Assembly: GCA_910577375.1 (NCBI GenBank) | Contig: CAJTLT010000003.1 | Coordinates: 1 to 64,000 of the forward strand | Length of the DNA stretch: 64,000 nt | Direction: 5' to 3' | Source of the DNA: an uncultured Christensenella sp. | Lineage (GTDB): Bacteria; Bacillota; Clostridia; Christensenellales; Borkfalkiaceae | Shown here: positions 16,985 to 26,171 of the stretch, one piece after another | Layout: each line of letters begins with the position of its first letter | Position numbering within the stretch: the first letter of the stretch is position 1 | Translations under genes and position numbers: made by a program | The notes under the pieces: model-generated | Databases searched by the model: none | What the model was told of the DNA's origin: nothing | What the model saw: only the letters and a program-made list of their open reading frames with translations

Positions 16985-17391
16985 AAATATTACAAGAAAT
17001 AACAAAAAACGTTTTACTGCTTTTTAAACTTTTTTTATATTCGGTTTTAATATGATTTTTTATCGTATTAAACAAATAAAACGGTTTAGCGCAAAGCCTT
17101 ACGAAGAGAGCCACAAGTTTTACAAAGACAAGCAAAAAAATTTCAAAAATTGCCGCCTCTAAAACGGCGGTACAATTCAGCAGAACACTGCACTTATTAA
17201 CGAATATGCGTTTGAAGATTGTTAAAATTTACTTTTGTAACGTTTGAAAACTTGAAATATAAAGCCGACAGAAAGACGGAATATAGGATTTAGACAGTTT
17301 AAAAAATCGGTTGCGGCATAATGTTCATACACTATATTTGACTGAATATTTTGTAAGTTATAATTTTACAAAAAATACGATTAACGGTAAC
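16985..17391. other. gene-poor AT-rich stretch
   Basis: No convincing gene. A 36-codon frame begins at ATG 17052 without a ribosome site and looks like a decayed remnant. The short repeated-looking CGGCGG pieces around 17160 do not form a stable hairpin. Confidence 0.4.
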
Positions 17392-17430
17392 AAAAAACTG
17401 ACGGAGCGCGGAAAGCTCCGTCAGTTTTTT
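17392..17430. terminator. bidirectional terminator next to ligA
   Basis: AAAAAACTGACGGAGC and its inverted copy around a seven-base loop, with T runs both ways. It ends the ligA transcript on the minus strand. Confidence 0.85.
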
Positions 17431-17439
17431 GTTTGTTTT

Positions 17440-19377
17440 TTATAACATTTCTTTAAACTGTGCTTCGTCTATTATTTTAATCCCAAGTTTTTTTGCCTTA
17501 TCGAGTTTGCTACCCGCAGATTCGCCCGCAACCACAAGCGTGGTTTTAGAAGTTACGCTGCTCTGGCACTCTCCGCCGTTTTCTTCTATTATTTTCTGCG
17601 CTTCGCTTCTTTTGAAATCCTGCAAAGTTCCCGTTAAAACTACGAATTGCCCCGCAAATATACCCGAAACAACGGCTTTCTGTTTTATCTGCGGCTGTAC
17701 GCCCGCGGCAAACAATGCGGCTATTTCTTCAACGTTTTTTTCGTCTTTAAACCAGCTTACAATCGCGTCGGCGGTAATTTCGCCCACGTTTTCAAGCTCC
17801 AAAAGCTGTTCTGCCGTGGCGTTTTTCAAATCTTTTATGTTCCCGAACGCTTTCGCAAGGTCTTTTGCGGCGACCTTGCCCACACCGTCTATACCGAGCG
17901 CGAACAAAAATCTTTCCAGAGAAACCTGTTTGCTTTTTTCGATTGCCCCCAATATATTATTGATTTTCTTATCTTTAAAGCCTTCAAGACCGCTAAAATG
18001 TTCATCCGTAAACGAATAAAGCTGGGAACACTCTCTGAGCCCGAGCTTATCATACATAAGCTGTGCAGTCTTTTCGGAAAGCCCCTCTATATCCATAGCG
18101 TCTTTGGATGCGAAATGCTCCACCTTTGCCACAACGCGCGGCGGGCAATACTTGTTGGGACAAAACAAATTAGCCCCGACCTCCTGCACCCCGCTGCCGC
18201 AAAAAGGACATATACGGGGTTTTTCTATATCCGTACTGCCTTCGACGTGCTCAACCGCACGGAGAATTTCGGGGATAACTTCGTTGGAACGGCGGATTAA
18301 AACGCGGCTTCCGACTTTTACGTCTTTCCTTGTTAAATCGCCGTAATTGTTGAGCGTTGCCTTTTTAACGGTTGCGCCCGCAAGCTCTACCGGTTTTACG
18401 ATAGCAAGAGGAGTAAGTTTGCCCGTTCTGCCAACCTGCCACTCGACGCGCTCGACGATGGTTTCGCTTTCTTCCGCCTCGAATTTATAAGCCATTGCCC
18501 AGCGCGGGAATTTATCGGTATAGCCCAAACCCTCACGCTCTTTTGTGGAATCTAGCTTTATTACCGCGCCGTCGGTTAAAACGTCTATATTTTTACGCTC
18601 CGCCTCAATTTCTTCTATAGCGGATTTTACCTCGTCAGCACCGTTGCAAACGCGCAAAAAAGGATAAACCTTAAACCCCTGTTCCTTTAAAAAATCAAAG
18701 TGCGCCTGCTGGGAAGCAAGCTCCCCGCCGCTCATATAATTTACGTTATAAAACAAAATTTCGGGCTTTCTTTCTGCGGTTATTTTAGGGTCTAAATTGC
18801 GTATAGCCCCCGCCACGGCGTTACGCGCGTTTTTAAGCTGTTCTTTGGCGGTTTTGTTGTATTCTTCCAAAACGCTTAAACGGATAACCGCCTCCCCCTG
18901 CACTTCCAGAGTTCCTTTATAATCTATCGCAAGGGGGAATGATTTTATCGTAAGGCACTGCGCGGTTACGTCTTCGCCCTCAACGCCGTTGCCGCGGGTA
19001 GTCGCACGCACGAATTTACCGCCGTCATAAGTAAGGCACATTGTAAGCCCGTCGAATTTATATTCCACGGTATATGAGGGATTTTCAACGGCTTTGCCTA
19101 TACGCGTAAAAAAAGCGTCGAGTTCGTCGTAAGTAACGCATTTATCCAAAGAATACAGCCTTGAAATGTGGGCGTGGCGCACAAAGCCTTTAACGGGCTC
19201 ACCGCCCACTCGCTTTGTGGGGCTGTCGAAATCCACTCTTCCCGTGCTTTCTTCAAGGGCTTTAAGCTCGTCGTAAAGCTTGTCGTATTCTCTGTCCGTA
19301 ACCGAAGGATTATCCAGAACGTAATATTCGTAAGCCCATTTATTAAGTTGTTCTATTAACTCGCGTATTCTGTCCAT
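17440..19377 (-). CDS. ligA: NAD-dependent DNA ligase LigA
   Basis: A 645-aa replicative ligase that seals nicks using NAD. The N-terminal Ia region begins MDRIREL. The nucleotidyl-accepting lysine is in YKFDGL (near residue 112). An OB fold follows, then a four-cysteine zinc finger (CPFCGSG...CPNKYC), helix-hairpin-helix repeats, and a C-terminal BRCT domain (VVLTGTLQDFKR to the end). The start is set at ATG 19377, since the family begins close to that residue and GGGGT lies upstream; an in-frame ATG at 19395 lacks a ribosome site. It follows pcrA in the same direction with a short gap, a usual Clostridia and Bacilli order (pcrA-ligA). Confidence 0.95.
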   Translation of the reverse strand: MDRIRELIEQLNKWAYEYYVLDNPSVTDREYDKLYDELKALEESTGRVDFDSPTKRVGGEPVKGFVRHAHISRLYSLDKCVTYDELDAFFTRIGKAVENPSYTVEYKFDGLTMCLTYDGGKFVRATTRGNGVEGEDVTAQCLTIKSFPLAIDYKGTLEVQGEAVIRLSVLEEYNKTAKEQLKNARNAVAGAIRNLDPKITAERKPEILFYNVNYMSGGELASQQAHFDFLKEQGFKVYPFLRVCNGADEVKSAIEEIEAERKNIDVLTDGAVIKLDSTKEREGLGYTDKFPRWAMAYKFEAEESETIVERVEWQVGRTGKLTPLAIVKPVELAGATVKKATLNNYGDLTRKDVKVGSRVLIRRSNEVIPEILRAVEHVEGSTDIEKPRICPFCGSGVQEVGANLFCPNKYCPPRVVAKVEHFASKDAMDIEGLSEKTAQLMYDKLGLRECSQLYSFTDEHFSGLEGFKDKKINNILGAIEKSKQVSLERFLFALGIDGVGKVAAKDLAKAFGNIKDLKNATAEQLLELENVGEITADAIVSWFKDEKNVEEIAALFAAGVQPQIKQKAVVSGIFAGQFVVLTGTLQDFKRSEAQKIIEENGGECQSSVTSKTTLVVAGESAGSKLDKAKKLGIKIIDEAQFKEML

Positions 19378-19424
19378 TGAAATTACCCCGCGCATATGCG
19401 CGATTTAACAAGTTTAGATAATAT

Positions 19425-21701
19425 TTATATGATTGTAAGCGGAGCGAGAGAGGCGGAAAGTTCTTTCACTCCCTGTCCGTCAAACGCAACGTTTAAAATG
19501 CTTCCGCCGTTTTTTAAAGCAACTATCATTCCCACGCCGAACTTCGGGTGTTTTACGCGCATGCCGACGGAATATTTTCCGCCGTTCTGCGTTTGTGCGG
19601 AGGGCTTTTTAATACCGCCCCAACTCGGTTTAAACGAACTTTTCTGTGCGGCGGGGATATCGCTTTCCACACCGTCAAAAGAAGAATAAAGCGCGCGGCC
19701 CGAAGATTTTTCCTCTTCTCCGTAACGTCCGCCGTGATAAGAACCGAGATATTTTTTGCCGCTGCCCGCGTAATAATAAGGGGGCTTTTCCGCCGCCGCG
19801 CCGCCGAGTTCGGGCGCAAGCTCCATAATAAAGCGGGAGGGCTTTGTCAAATCCCTGTGCCCGTACAAATAACGCGATTTGGAACGCGTGAGATAAAGCC
19901 TGTCTTTCGCACGCGTTATGGCAACGTACATAAGCCGTCTTTCCTCTTCTTCGCTTCTGCCGTCTTCAGAAGAGCGCGAAGAGGGCATTATTCCGTCTTC
20001 AAGCCCGCAGATAAACACGTTTTTAAATTCAAGCCCCTTTACAGCGTGTATGGTTGCCAAAGTCACGTATTCGCTTTCGTCCATTTCGTCAAGGTCGGAA
20101 GAAAGCGTTACCTGATTCAAATACTCGTCCAAAGTCGCCGAGGGGTTCAGGCGGGAATAATCGTCTACTGAGGCGATAAATTCGTCTATGTTTGCAAGCT
20201 TTGCGTCGCCGTCGTCAGATTTGTCGTCATAAGCGGAACGTATGTCGGTAAGCGTTATAACGTCGCGCACAAGCTGCGCAACCGGAGTATCTATCGCGGA
20301 AAACACAAAGCCTTTTATAAGGTTACCAAAATCTTTTATCTTTTCTTTTGCGCCGCGCGGAAGAGCCAGATTTTCGCTATCCACAACGGCGTCGTAAAGC
20401 GAATACCCCTCCGACTGAGCGTATTCGTACATAGCTTCTATCGTTTTTCCGCCTATGCCTCTGCGCGGAACGTTTATAATTCTTTCAAGCGCCTCGTTAT
20501 CGTCGGGGTTTGCTATAATTCTGAGATAAGCGAGAATGTCTTTGATTTCTTTTCTTTCAAAGAATCGGAATCCGCCGAAAACCTTATAAGGAATGCCGTA
20601 TTTTGTAAACTCCTGCTCGTATGCGCGCGTAAGCGCGTTTATACGCATAAGAACCGCGAAATCCGAAAATTTTCCGCCCTTTGCAACCGCATCCGATATG
20701 GCGCGGGCGGTATAAAGCGCTTCCCCCGCTTCTTCTTCCGCCTGATAATAAACGGGCTTATCGCCGTCTTCCGCCTCCGTCCAAAGCTCTTTTCCGCGGC
20801 GGACGGCGTTGTTTTTTATAATGCAGTTTGCAAGCTTTAAAATTGATTTTGTGGAACGGTAATTGCGTTCCAGCTTGTAAACTTTTGCGTCGGGGAAATC
20901 CTTATCGAATTTTAAAATATTTTCTATTTCCGCGCCGCGCCAGCCGTATATAGACTGGTCGTCGTCGCCCACCGCAAACAGATTGCCGTGTTTCGAAGCG
21001 AGCAATTTTATGATATTGTACTGTACCGCGTTCGTATCCTGAAACTCGTCGACAAGAACATATCTGAACTTATCGGAAAGGTATTCGAGCGTTTCTTTAT
21101 CCCTTTTCAAAAGGCGCAGAGTTTCCAAAAGCAAATCGTCGAAATCGAGCGCGTTGTTCGCGCGCAAATGATTGTCGTACTTTTCATAGATAACGACGAT
21201 ATCTTCCATACCGCGCTCGCCGCTGAATTTCTTGCCGTAATGGTCGGGGTCAAGCCCGAGCATTTTCGCGTTGCCGATATGGTATTTCGCGCTTTTTAAA
21301 AGCTTTTCGTCGTCGAAATCAAGCTCCTGAAAAGTTCTTTTTATTATATTGTTGCGTTCTGTTTCGCTGTAAATGGAAAAGTTGGGTTTTATGCCCGCTT
21401 TATCCGCAAACTGCCGCAGAATTTTAACGCACATAGAATGGATTGTGCAAATCCATTTCGTATCCGCGTCGCCGACGGTGCGGGAAAGCCTTTCTTTCAT
21501 TTCTCCCGCCGCCTTGTTTGTAAAGGTAATTGCAAGGATTTGCGAAAGAGACGCTTTTTGCTCCCTCAATATGTAAGCTATGCGGGAAGTGAGAACGCGC
21601 GTTTTTCCGCTGCCCGCGCCTGCAAGCACAAGTACGGCGCCTTCCGTATCGCATACCGGTTTTTTCTGTTCTTCGTTGAGCGTATCCAAAATTTCGTCCA
21701 T
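19425..21701 (-). CDS. pcrA: ATP-dependent DNA helicase PcrA (UvrD family)
   Basis: A 758-aa superfamily 1 helicase for repair and conflict resolution. It has Walker A AGAGSGKTRVL near residue 31, motif Ia AITFTNKAAGEMKER, motif II VDEFQDTN, motif III GDDDQSIYGWRGA, motif IV YRST, and motif VI LMYVAITRAKDRLYL. The C terminus ends in the Tudor-like RNA polymerase-binding domain (VKHPKFGVGMIV). The ATG at 21701 is used; a TTG two codons earlier is possible. TATAAT stands only eight bases before this ATG and there is no ribosome site, so a leaderless transcript is possible. It lies in the same direction as ligA. Confidence 0.95.
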   Translation of the reverse strand: MDEILDTLNEEQKKPVCDTEGAVLVLAGAGSGKTRVLTSRIAYILREQKASLSQILAITFTNKAAGEMKERLSRTVGDADTKWICTIHSMCVKILRQFADKAGIKPNFSIYSETERNNIIKRTFQELDFDDEKLLKSAKYHIGNAKMLGLDPDHYGKKFSGERGMEDIVVIYEKYDNHLRANNALDFDDLLLETLRLLKRDKETLEYLSDKFRYVLVDEFQDTNAVQYNIIKLLASKHGNLFAVGDDDQSIYGWRGAEIENILKFDKDFPDAKVYKLERNYRSTKSILKLANCIIKNNAVRRGKELWTEAEDGDKPVYYQAEEEAGEALYTARAISDAVAKGGKFSDFAVLMRINALTRAYEQEFTKYGIPYKVFGGFRFFERKEIKDILAYLRIIANPDDNEALERIINVPRRGIGGKTIEAMYEYAQSEGYSLYDAVVDSENLALPRGAKEKIKDFGNLIKGFVFSAIDTPVAQLVRDVITLTDIRSAYDDKSDDGDAKLANIDEFIASVDDYSRLNPSATLDEYLNQVTLSSDLDEMDESEYVTLATIHAVKGLEFKNVFICGLEDGIMPSSRSSEDGRSEEEERRLMYVAITRAKDRLYLTRSKSRYLYGHRDLTKPSRFIMELAPELGGAAAEKPPYYYAGSGKKYLGSYHGGRYGEEEKSSGRALYSSFDGVESDIPAAQKSSFKPSWGGIKKPSAQTQNGGKYSVGMRVKHPKFGVGMIVALKNGGSILNVAFDGQGVKELSASLAPLTII

Positions 21702-21736
21702 AAGCAAATTATATCACAAACGGATTTCGGGCGCAA

Positions 21737-22114
21737 TCAAAAGCCGAGTTCTTTTTCTTTTCTGTAACGTTTTAACGCTTCCAGATATTTTGCGGAAAGC
21801 TCCAGAGAATACCTCTGTTTTTCCTCATAATTTAAAGTTGCGTAATACTCTTTATCGGTGAGCCTGCCTATGGCGTCTGAAACCTCGCCCTCTTCGTCGA
21901 GAAGTTTTTTGACCCTGAGATAAAATTCGTCTTGTTTTTCGCCCTTGATATGGCTTTTAACCATACCCGTAAGGGAGCTTTTTATCTTGATTTCGTTCAT
22001 ACCTTTCATTTTGGCTTCGGTAGTGTTACGGTCTATGCTCTTTTTGCAGCTTTCCCAATAATTGCTTTTAAGCCTGTTTTTTGCGGCGCGCGCCATTGCT
22101 TTGATATCTTCCAT
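21737..22114 (-). CDS. small helical protein of unknown function downstream of rpsU
   Basis: A 125-aa, highly charged, helix-rich protein with no membrane segment. Start ATG 22114 is preferred because GGGAGA lies upstream and an earlier frame start at 22144 would add hydrophobic residues out of character. No family is recognised; in many Bacillota the gene after rpsU is a YqeY (GatB-like) protein, and this one has the same size and position but I cannot match its residues to YqeY. A terminator separates it from rpsU. Confidence 0.65.
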   Translation of the reverse strand: MEDIKAMARAAKNRLKSNYWESCKKSIDRNTTEAKMKGMNEIKIKSSLTGMVKSHIKGEKQDEFYLRVKKLLDEEGEVSDAIGRLTDKEYYATLNYEEKQRYSLELSAKYLEALKRYRKEKELGF

Positions 22115-22156
22115 AATAAAACAAAAATCTCCCGATATCGACATTTTTTGCTAAGA

Positions 22157-22195
22157 AAAAGGTCCGCCGGATTTTTTCATCCGACAGACCCTTGG
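22157..22195 (-). terminator. terminator after rpsU
   Basis: Minus strand: AAGGGTCTGTCGGAT pairs (with G-T pairs) with ATCCGGCGGACCTTT around GAAAAA, ending in a T run. Confidence 0.75.
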
Positions 22196-22197
22196 GG

Positions 22198-22374
22198 TTA
22201 ACCTCTGTTTCTCTTTCTTGCGGCTTCAGCCTTTTTGCGGCGTTTCACCGAAGGCGACTCGTAAAATTCTTTTTTGCGGAGGTCGCCGATTATACCGTCG
22301 CGGGAGCATTTTCTCTTGAAACGGCGGAGTGCGCTTTCAACCGACTCGTTTTCGCCTACTTTAATTGTTGACAT
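22198..22374 (-). CDS. rpsU: 30S ribosomal protein S21
   Basis: A 58-aa basic protein of the small ribosomal subunit. It begins MSTIKVGENESVESALRRFK and ends with the family's Lys/Arg-rich tail. The ATG at 22374 follows GCAGGTG; the frame extends upstream to 22443, but those residues do not belong to S21. Confidence 0.95.
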   Translation of the reverse strand: MSTIKVGENESVESALRRFKRKCSRDGIIGDLRKKEFYESPSVKRRKKAEAARKRNRG

Positions 22375-22485
22375 CTTTTTCACCTGCCCTCGCCTGCGCA
22401 TTATTTGCCGTTTGACACAGCTTTTAAAGTATATCAAATGCAATGCGGCAAGTCAAACGTTTTAAGGAAGAATTTTCCGCTTATT

Positions 22486-24510
22486 CTATTCTATGGCTTT
22501 AAGACTTTCGTTCATATCTATTTTTCTGATTTTCGGTTTGAGCATAAGGGTTACTATATATGTGAATAGAAATACTATGAACGGCGCGGTAAGCCACCAG
22601 AACCACGTTACGCCGCCAATCGTGCCCATACCCATAATATAGAACAGCAACATCATTATAAGCGTTGAAAGCGGATAACCGAACAAAATTCCTACCGCGG
22701 TATCGATATACACCTCACGGTAAATATAGCCCGAAACTTCTTTATCGTGATAGCCCAAAACCTTTAAGGTTGCAAGCTCGCGGTTTCTTTCGCTTATGTT
22801 AATGTTTGTAAGAGTGTAAATAACAACCGCCGTCAAAAGCCCCGCAAACACTATTACGACGAACGCGATACCCATTACCGAAGGCGCATTCAGTCCGCCG
22901 AAAATACATATATCCAGCAAAGCGAATCCCGCGAGCACCAACGCGGTTGAAACCGCGACTGAAACCACCGTCATAATAAATCTGGGCAGATACCTTAAAA
23001 CGTTGCGCATAGTGGATTTGTATTTGAAAGAAAATCTGTTCCAAATAATGGGTATACGTTCCAAAAATACTTTTTTGCCCGCGCGCGGAGGCTTGGGTCT
23101 TAAAAGTTCCGCGGGAGTTTCGCCCGTCATTTTAACGCCCGCGATAAAGGTTGCGCCAAGCGTTGTTATTATTATCACGGAAAGCACGATAAGGAAAAAC
23201 GGCAGCGCAATCTGCGAAGAAATCGGGGGCATTGAAAAACTGTAATTGAACACGTAGCAAATGAGATACGCAAGCCCCAGCCCGACAAAATACGAGCCGC
23301 CTCCGCCTATGCCCGTGGCGAGCATTGCAAACAGAAAATATTTGAATATGATTTTGAAATTGTTGTAACCAAGCGTTTTGAGGCACGCTATCTGGGGGCG
23401 TTCCTCTTCCATAAGTCTTGTCATGTTGGAAAGAACGACAAGCGCGGTAACGAATAAAAATGCAACCATAAGAACAAGCCCTATGTCCATAACTTTATCC
23501 GCGTAACCTTTTAAAGAAACGAAAGAGTAATTTTTATAAAGCGTTATGAATTTTACGGCTTCGTTTTCGCCTTGTTTTTCTTGCTCTTCAACAGCAGTTG
23601 TTTGCACGCTTTCAAGCGCGGAAAGCACCGCGGCTTTCTGTTCTTCAACGTAATTTTCATACTTGCGGTCAAACGCGTTAAACTGCGCCTTATCCGCAAA
23701 AGACACGAACATATCCGTCGTTTTTATAAGTTTTTCCGCCTCGGGATGAACAAAAGGAATAGCGGGAATTTCGGGAATAGCGTCGGTTGAAGCGAACAGA
23801 ATATTATCTACCGTTATAAGCTCGTTAACGGCGTTTATCGTGTCTGGAATTTCCGTGTCTTCGGGATTTGTCCAGCTCGGTTCACCGTCCTGCGCAAAGG
23901 TTAAAGGACTTTTGACAGTATTGCCGACAGTAAGAGTCGTTTCCGGTTTCAAATAGTCTAACATCGATGATATATCGGGGTCTAACTCTTTTCCGCCCTG
24001 TTTTGCAAGCTGTTCCAAAACGTCTTTGAAATCAAGTTTTATGTTTGTTTTAGCCGGTATTCCTTTGATTTTGTTATCCGGCATTTCAACGTGCGCGATA
24101 TTCAAATCGGTTTCGTCTTCCGTAAAACTTACTTTTTCAACCGTTTCGCAAACGTTAACAGTTTCCTTGCCGAAGTCATCCAAAAAATATAATCTTACAA
24201 GTTGTTTTTCGCCGTTGACCCCCACATATACGTCAAACGCCGCACCCGTATTTACGTTTTCTTCACCGTAAAGTGAGCGTACCGCTTTTATTTCTTCTTC
24301 GGAAAACCCGCCCTCGGCAGTAGTTTTTATAATGAAATCGCTGACGTTCTGCGACTTGTAATAATCCGAAAGCGAATATCTTATCTTATCCGTGGAAGTG
24401 CCTATGCCCGAAATAAACCCGACTGAAACAAGCACTATAAATATTATGGAGATAAATCTTGTGGCGTGCTTTTTAAAGGCGCGCAACAGAGTTTTAAGAT
24501 AGGTTTTCAT
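22486..24510 (-). CDS. ABC transporter permease, FtsX/MacB-like with two FtsX domains
   Basis: A 674-aa permease. After an N-terminal span (about residues 18-36) comes an extracellular domain of some 300 residues, then three spans (about 335-470) forming the first FtsX domain, and a second set of three to four spans (about 500-665). The ATPase gene lies immediately upstream in the same operon, with one base between them. This is the arrangement of LolCDE/MacB-type machines that move lipids or peptides, or transmit force across the membrane, rather than import. The large extracellular domain is acidic with no recognisable subdomain. Substrate unknown. Confidence 0.88.
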   Translation of the reverse strand: MKTYLKTLLRAFKKHATRFISIIFIVLVSVGFISGIGTSTDKIRYSLSDYYKSQNVSDFIIKTTAEGGFSEEEIKAVRSLYGEENVNTGAAFDVYVGVNGEKQLVRLYFLDDFGKETVNVCETVEKVSFTEDETDLNIAHVEMPDNKIKGIPAKTNIKLDFKDVLEQLAKQGGKELDPDISSMLDYLKPETTLTVGNTVKSPLTFAQDGEPSWTNPEDTEIPDTINAVNELITVDNILFASTDAIPEIPAIPFVHPEAEKLIKTTDMFVSFADKAQFNAFDRKYENYVEEQKAAVLSALESVQTTAVEEQEKQGENEAVKFITLYKNYSFVSLKGYADKVMDIGLVLMVAFLFVTALVVLSNMTRLMEEERPQIACLKTLGYNNFKIIFKYFLFAMLATGIGGGGSYFVGLGLAYLICYVFNYSFSMPPISSQIALPFFLIVLSVIIITTLGATFIAGVKMTGETPAELLRPKPPRAGKKVFLERIPIIWNRFSFKYKSTMRNVLRYLPRFIMTVVSVAVSTALVLAGFALLDICIFGGLNAPSVMGIAFVVIVFAGLLTAVVIYTLTNINISERNRELATLKVLGYHDKEVSGYIYREVYIDTAVGILFGYPLSTLIMMLLFYIMGMGTIGGVTWFWWLTAPFIVFLFTYIVTLMLKPKIRKIDMNESLKAIE

Positions 24511-24511
24511 T

Positions 24512-25213
24512 TTACCATTCTATCTCCTCTATCGGTTTAGGCGCGGAATTTTCAACGATTTTTTCAATCTTTCCGCTCTTTATATAAACGACTTTATCCG
24601 CCATATCTTTGAGCGCGGAATTGTGCGTAACTATAATTACAAGCCGTTTTCTCTGTTTGCAGACGTCCTGCAAAAGCTTTAAAATCTTTTTGCCGGTGTT
24701 ATAATCGAGCGCCCCCGTAGGCTCGTCGCAAAGCAAAAGCTTTGGGTTTTTTGCTATTGCGCGCGCTATGGAAACACGCTGTTGCTCTCCTCCTGAAAGC
24801 TGCGCGGGAAAGTTTGAAAGCCTTTCTTCAAGCCCGACTTCGGTTAAAACTTCTTTCGGGTCAAGATGGTCTTTGCAGATTTCAACCGCTATTTCCACGT
24901 TTTCCAACGCGGTGAGATTTGGCATAAGATTATAGAACTGGAAAACGAAACCCACATCGCTGCGGCGGTATTCGGTAAGCCCGCGTTTATCGAGCGACGT
25001 CACGTTTTTTCCGTCGAGAATTATCTCGCCCGAAGTGGCTTTATCCATTCCGCCGAGCAAATTCAAAAGCGTGGTTTTACCCGCGCCGGAGCTGCCTAAA
25101 ATAACGACGAATTCGCCGTCGTTCAGTTCAAAAGTTACCTCCGAAAGAGCGTTAACGCTCACCGAACCCGTTTTGTATTCTTTTCCTACGTTTGAAAGCG
25201 AAAGATAACCCAT
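24512..25213 (-). CDS. ABC transporter ATP-binding protein, MacB/LolD type
   Basis: A 233-aa ATPase with Walker A GSSGAGKTTLLN (near residue 38), Q-loop, the signature LSGGEQQR, Walker B LLLCDEPTGALD and a switch histidine in VTHN. The LSGGEQQR signature and the EPTGALD form are typical of the LolD/MacB/FtsE group. It is the first gene of a two-gene operon with the large permease. AAGGAGTATT precedes the ATG. Confidence 0.93.
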   Translation of the reverse strand: MGYLSLSNVGKEYKTGSVSVNALSEVTFELNDGEFVVILGSSGAGKTTLLNLLGGMDKATSGEIILDGKNVTSLDKRGLTEYRRSDVGFVFQFYNLMPNLTALENVEIAVEICKDHLDPKEVLTEVGLEERLSNFPAQLSGGEQQRVSIARAIAKNPKLLLCDEPTGALDYNTGKKILKLLQDVCKQRKRLVIIVTHNSALKDMADKVVYIKSGKIEKIVENSAPKPIEEIEW

Positions 25214-25286
25214 GGCAATACTCCTTGTTTATATATTTATTTAATCACATATTTTGCGCTTTGTAAATGCTTTATCCGAATTCGGG

Positions 25287-25315
25287 TTGACATTTTATCA
25301 AACTTTCACTAAAAT
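25287..25315 (+). promoter_or_regulatory. consensus promoter upstream of tRNA-Leu
   Basis: TTGACA at 25287-25292, 17 bases, TAAAAT at 25310-25315. The transcript would carry about 105 bases before the tRNA; that leader contains CATAT/ATATG and TGTTG/CGACA small hairpins. Confidence 0.7.
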
Positions 25316-25427
25316 AAACATATCCTGCGAATATGTTGGAACCGACAGACGCGCGGAATTTATAATTTTTTGCTGGAAGAAATTAACATTTGTTTTCACA
25401 ATTGATATAAAAACTTAATAAAATTAT

Positions 25428-25510
25428 GCTGTTGTGGCGGAATTGGCAGACGCGCAGGACTTAGAATCCTGTGGTTCACCGTGCAGGTTCAAGTCCTGTC
25501 AACAGCACCA
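25428..25510 (+). tRNA. tRNA-Leu (anticodon TAG)
   Basis: A full class II cloverleaf: acceptor GCTGTTG with CAACAGC, D arm with GGC, anticodon stem CAGGA/TCCTG with loop CTTAGAA (anticodon TAG at 25462-25464), a long variable arm, T loop TTCAAGT, discriminator A and encoded CCA. The accessory region begins right after it. Confidence 0.97.
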
Positions 25511-25595
25511 AGTCTTAATAGCTTGAACTTCTTTACCGTAAAAAGAACGTTCGGGCTATTTTGTTTAATGGAAGAATTTGAGAACTTCCGAGAAT

Positions 25596-25640
25596 AAAAA
25601 ATAATCCGATAGAACATTATGTGCTATCGGATTATTTTTT
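25596..25640. terminator. bidirectional terminator
   Basis: AAAAAATAATCCGATAG and its inverted copy form a 17-bp stem around an 11-base loop, with T runs both ways. It lies between the tRNA and the minus-strand cupin gene. Confidence 0.8.
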
Positions 25641-25644
25641 GATT

Positions 25645-25995
25645 TCAGATTATTGCGTCGGATTGCGTGTAAGCGGTTAATGAGTTGGCTTTGACCTGAA
25701 TACATATATACTTTATTCCTTTGTCCGGTGCGGCAAAAAATTGTCGTTTTGCCGAAGGTGAAATACGAAGAAAATCGCCCGTTTTGATAGTTATCTTTTC
25801 ACCGTCAATAATAACCAAGCCTTCTCCATCTAATATCGCATATATTTCTTCGTTATTCTTATGCGAATGAATAAAAGGAACATTTGCACCAGCGGGTAAG
25901 GTGTTTATGCTTACTTCTGCACCGGTTAGACCGAGTTTGTCGTGAAGTTCAATGCGAGAATCTTCCGTAATGCTGATTTTGTTGTAGTTTTTCAT
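25645..25995 (-). CDS. single-domain cupin protein
   Basis: A 116-aa cupin. The metal-binding first motif is HSHKNNEEIYAILDGEG (residues about 48-64) and the second motif GDFLRISPSAKRQF has replaced the usual second His. It could bind a small molecule or act as an isomerase; function not known. GGAGG precedes ATG 25995; a frame start at 26055 lies inside the promoter. The divergent HxlR gene, with shared operators, is likely its regulator. Confidence 0.85.
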   Translation of the reverse strand: MKNYNKISITEDSRIELHDKLGLTGAEVSINTLPAGANVPFIHSHKNNEEIYAILDGEGLVIIDGEKITIKTGDFLRISPSAKRQFFAAPDKGIKYICIQVKANSLTAYTQSDAII

Positions 25996-26026
25996 AATGA
26001 TGCCTCCGAAATGAATTTGTAAATCT

Positions 26027-26093
26027 ATTATACCAAATACCGAAATCTTTGCCATAATGTTACTTTTTTATTATCTGATAATAGAATAGTAAC
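26027..26093. promoter_or_regulatory. cupin promoter and nested inverted repeats (HxlR operator candidate)
   Basis: The cupin gene has an extended -10 element TGGTATAAT on the minus strand (TATAAT at 26032-26027). Next to it GTTACT (26059-26064) and AGTAAC (26088-26093) enclose the dyad TTATC-T-GATAA, a symmetrical 35-bp site between the divergent genes. Confidence 0.6.
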
Positions 26094-26113
26094 ATAGTTT
26101 CATTTTTGAACTA

Positions 26114-26142
26114 TTGACATAATTTCTCATTTCTGCTATACT
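26114..26142 (+). promoter_or_regulatory. promoter of the first HxlR gene
   Basis: TTGACA at 26114-26119, 17 bases, TATACT at 26137-26142. Confidence 0.75.
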
Positions 26143-26171
26143 CTATTAAAATATAAAAGGAAGTAACGCTT

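Noticed and set aside
25428..25510. tRNA-Leu as integration site of the accessory region
   Set aside because: The region begins just after the tRNA, but I found no second copy of its 3' end within the window, and the recombinase present is of the serine type, which does not usually use tRNA ends.
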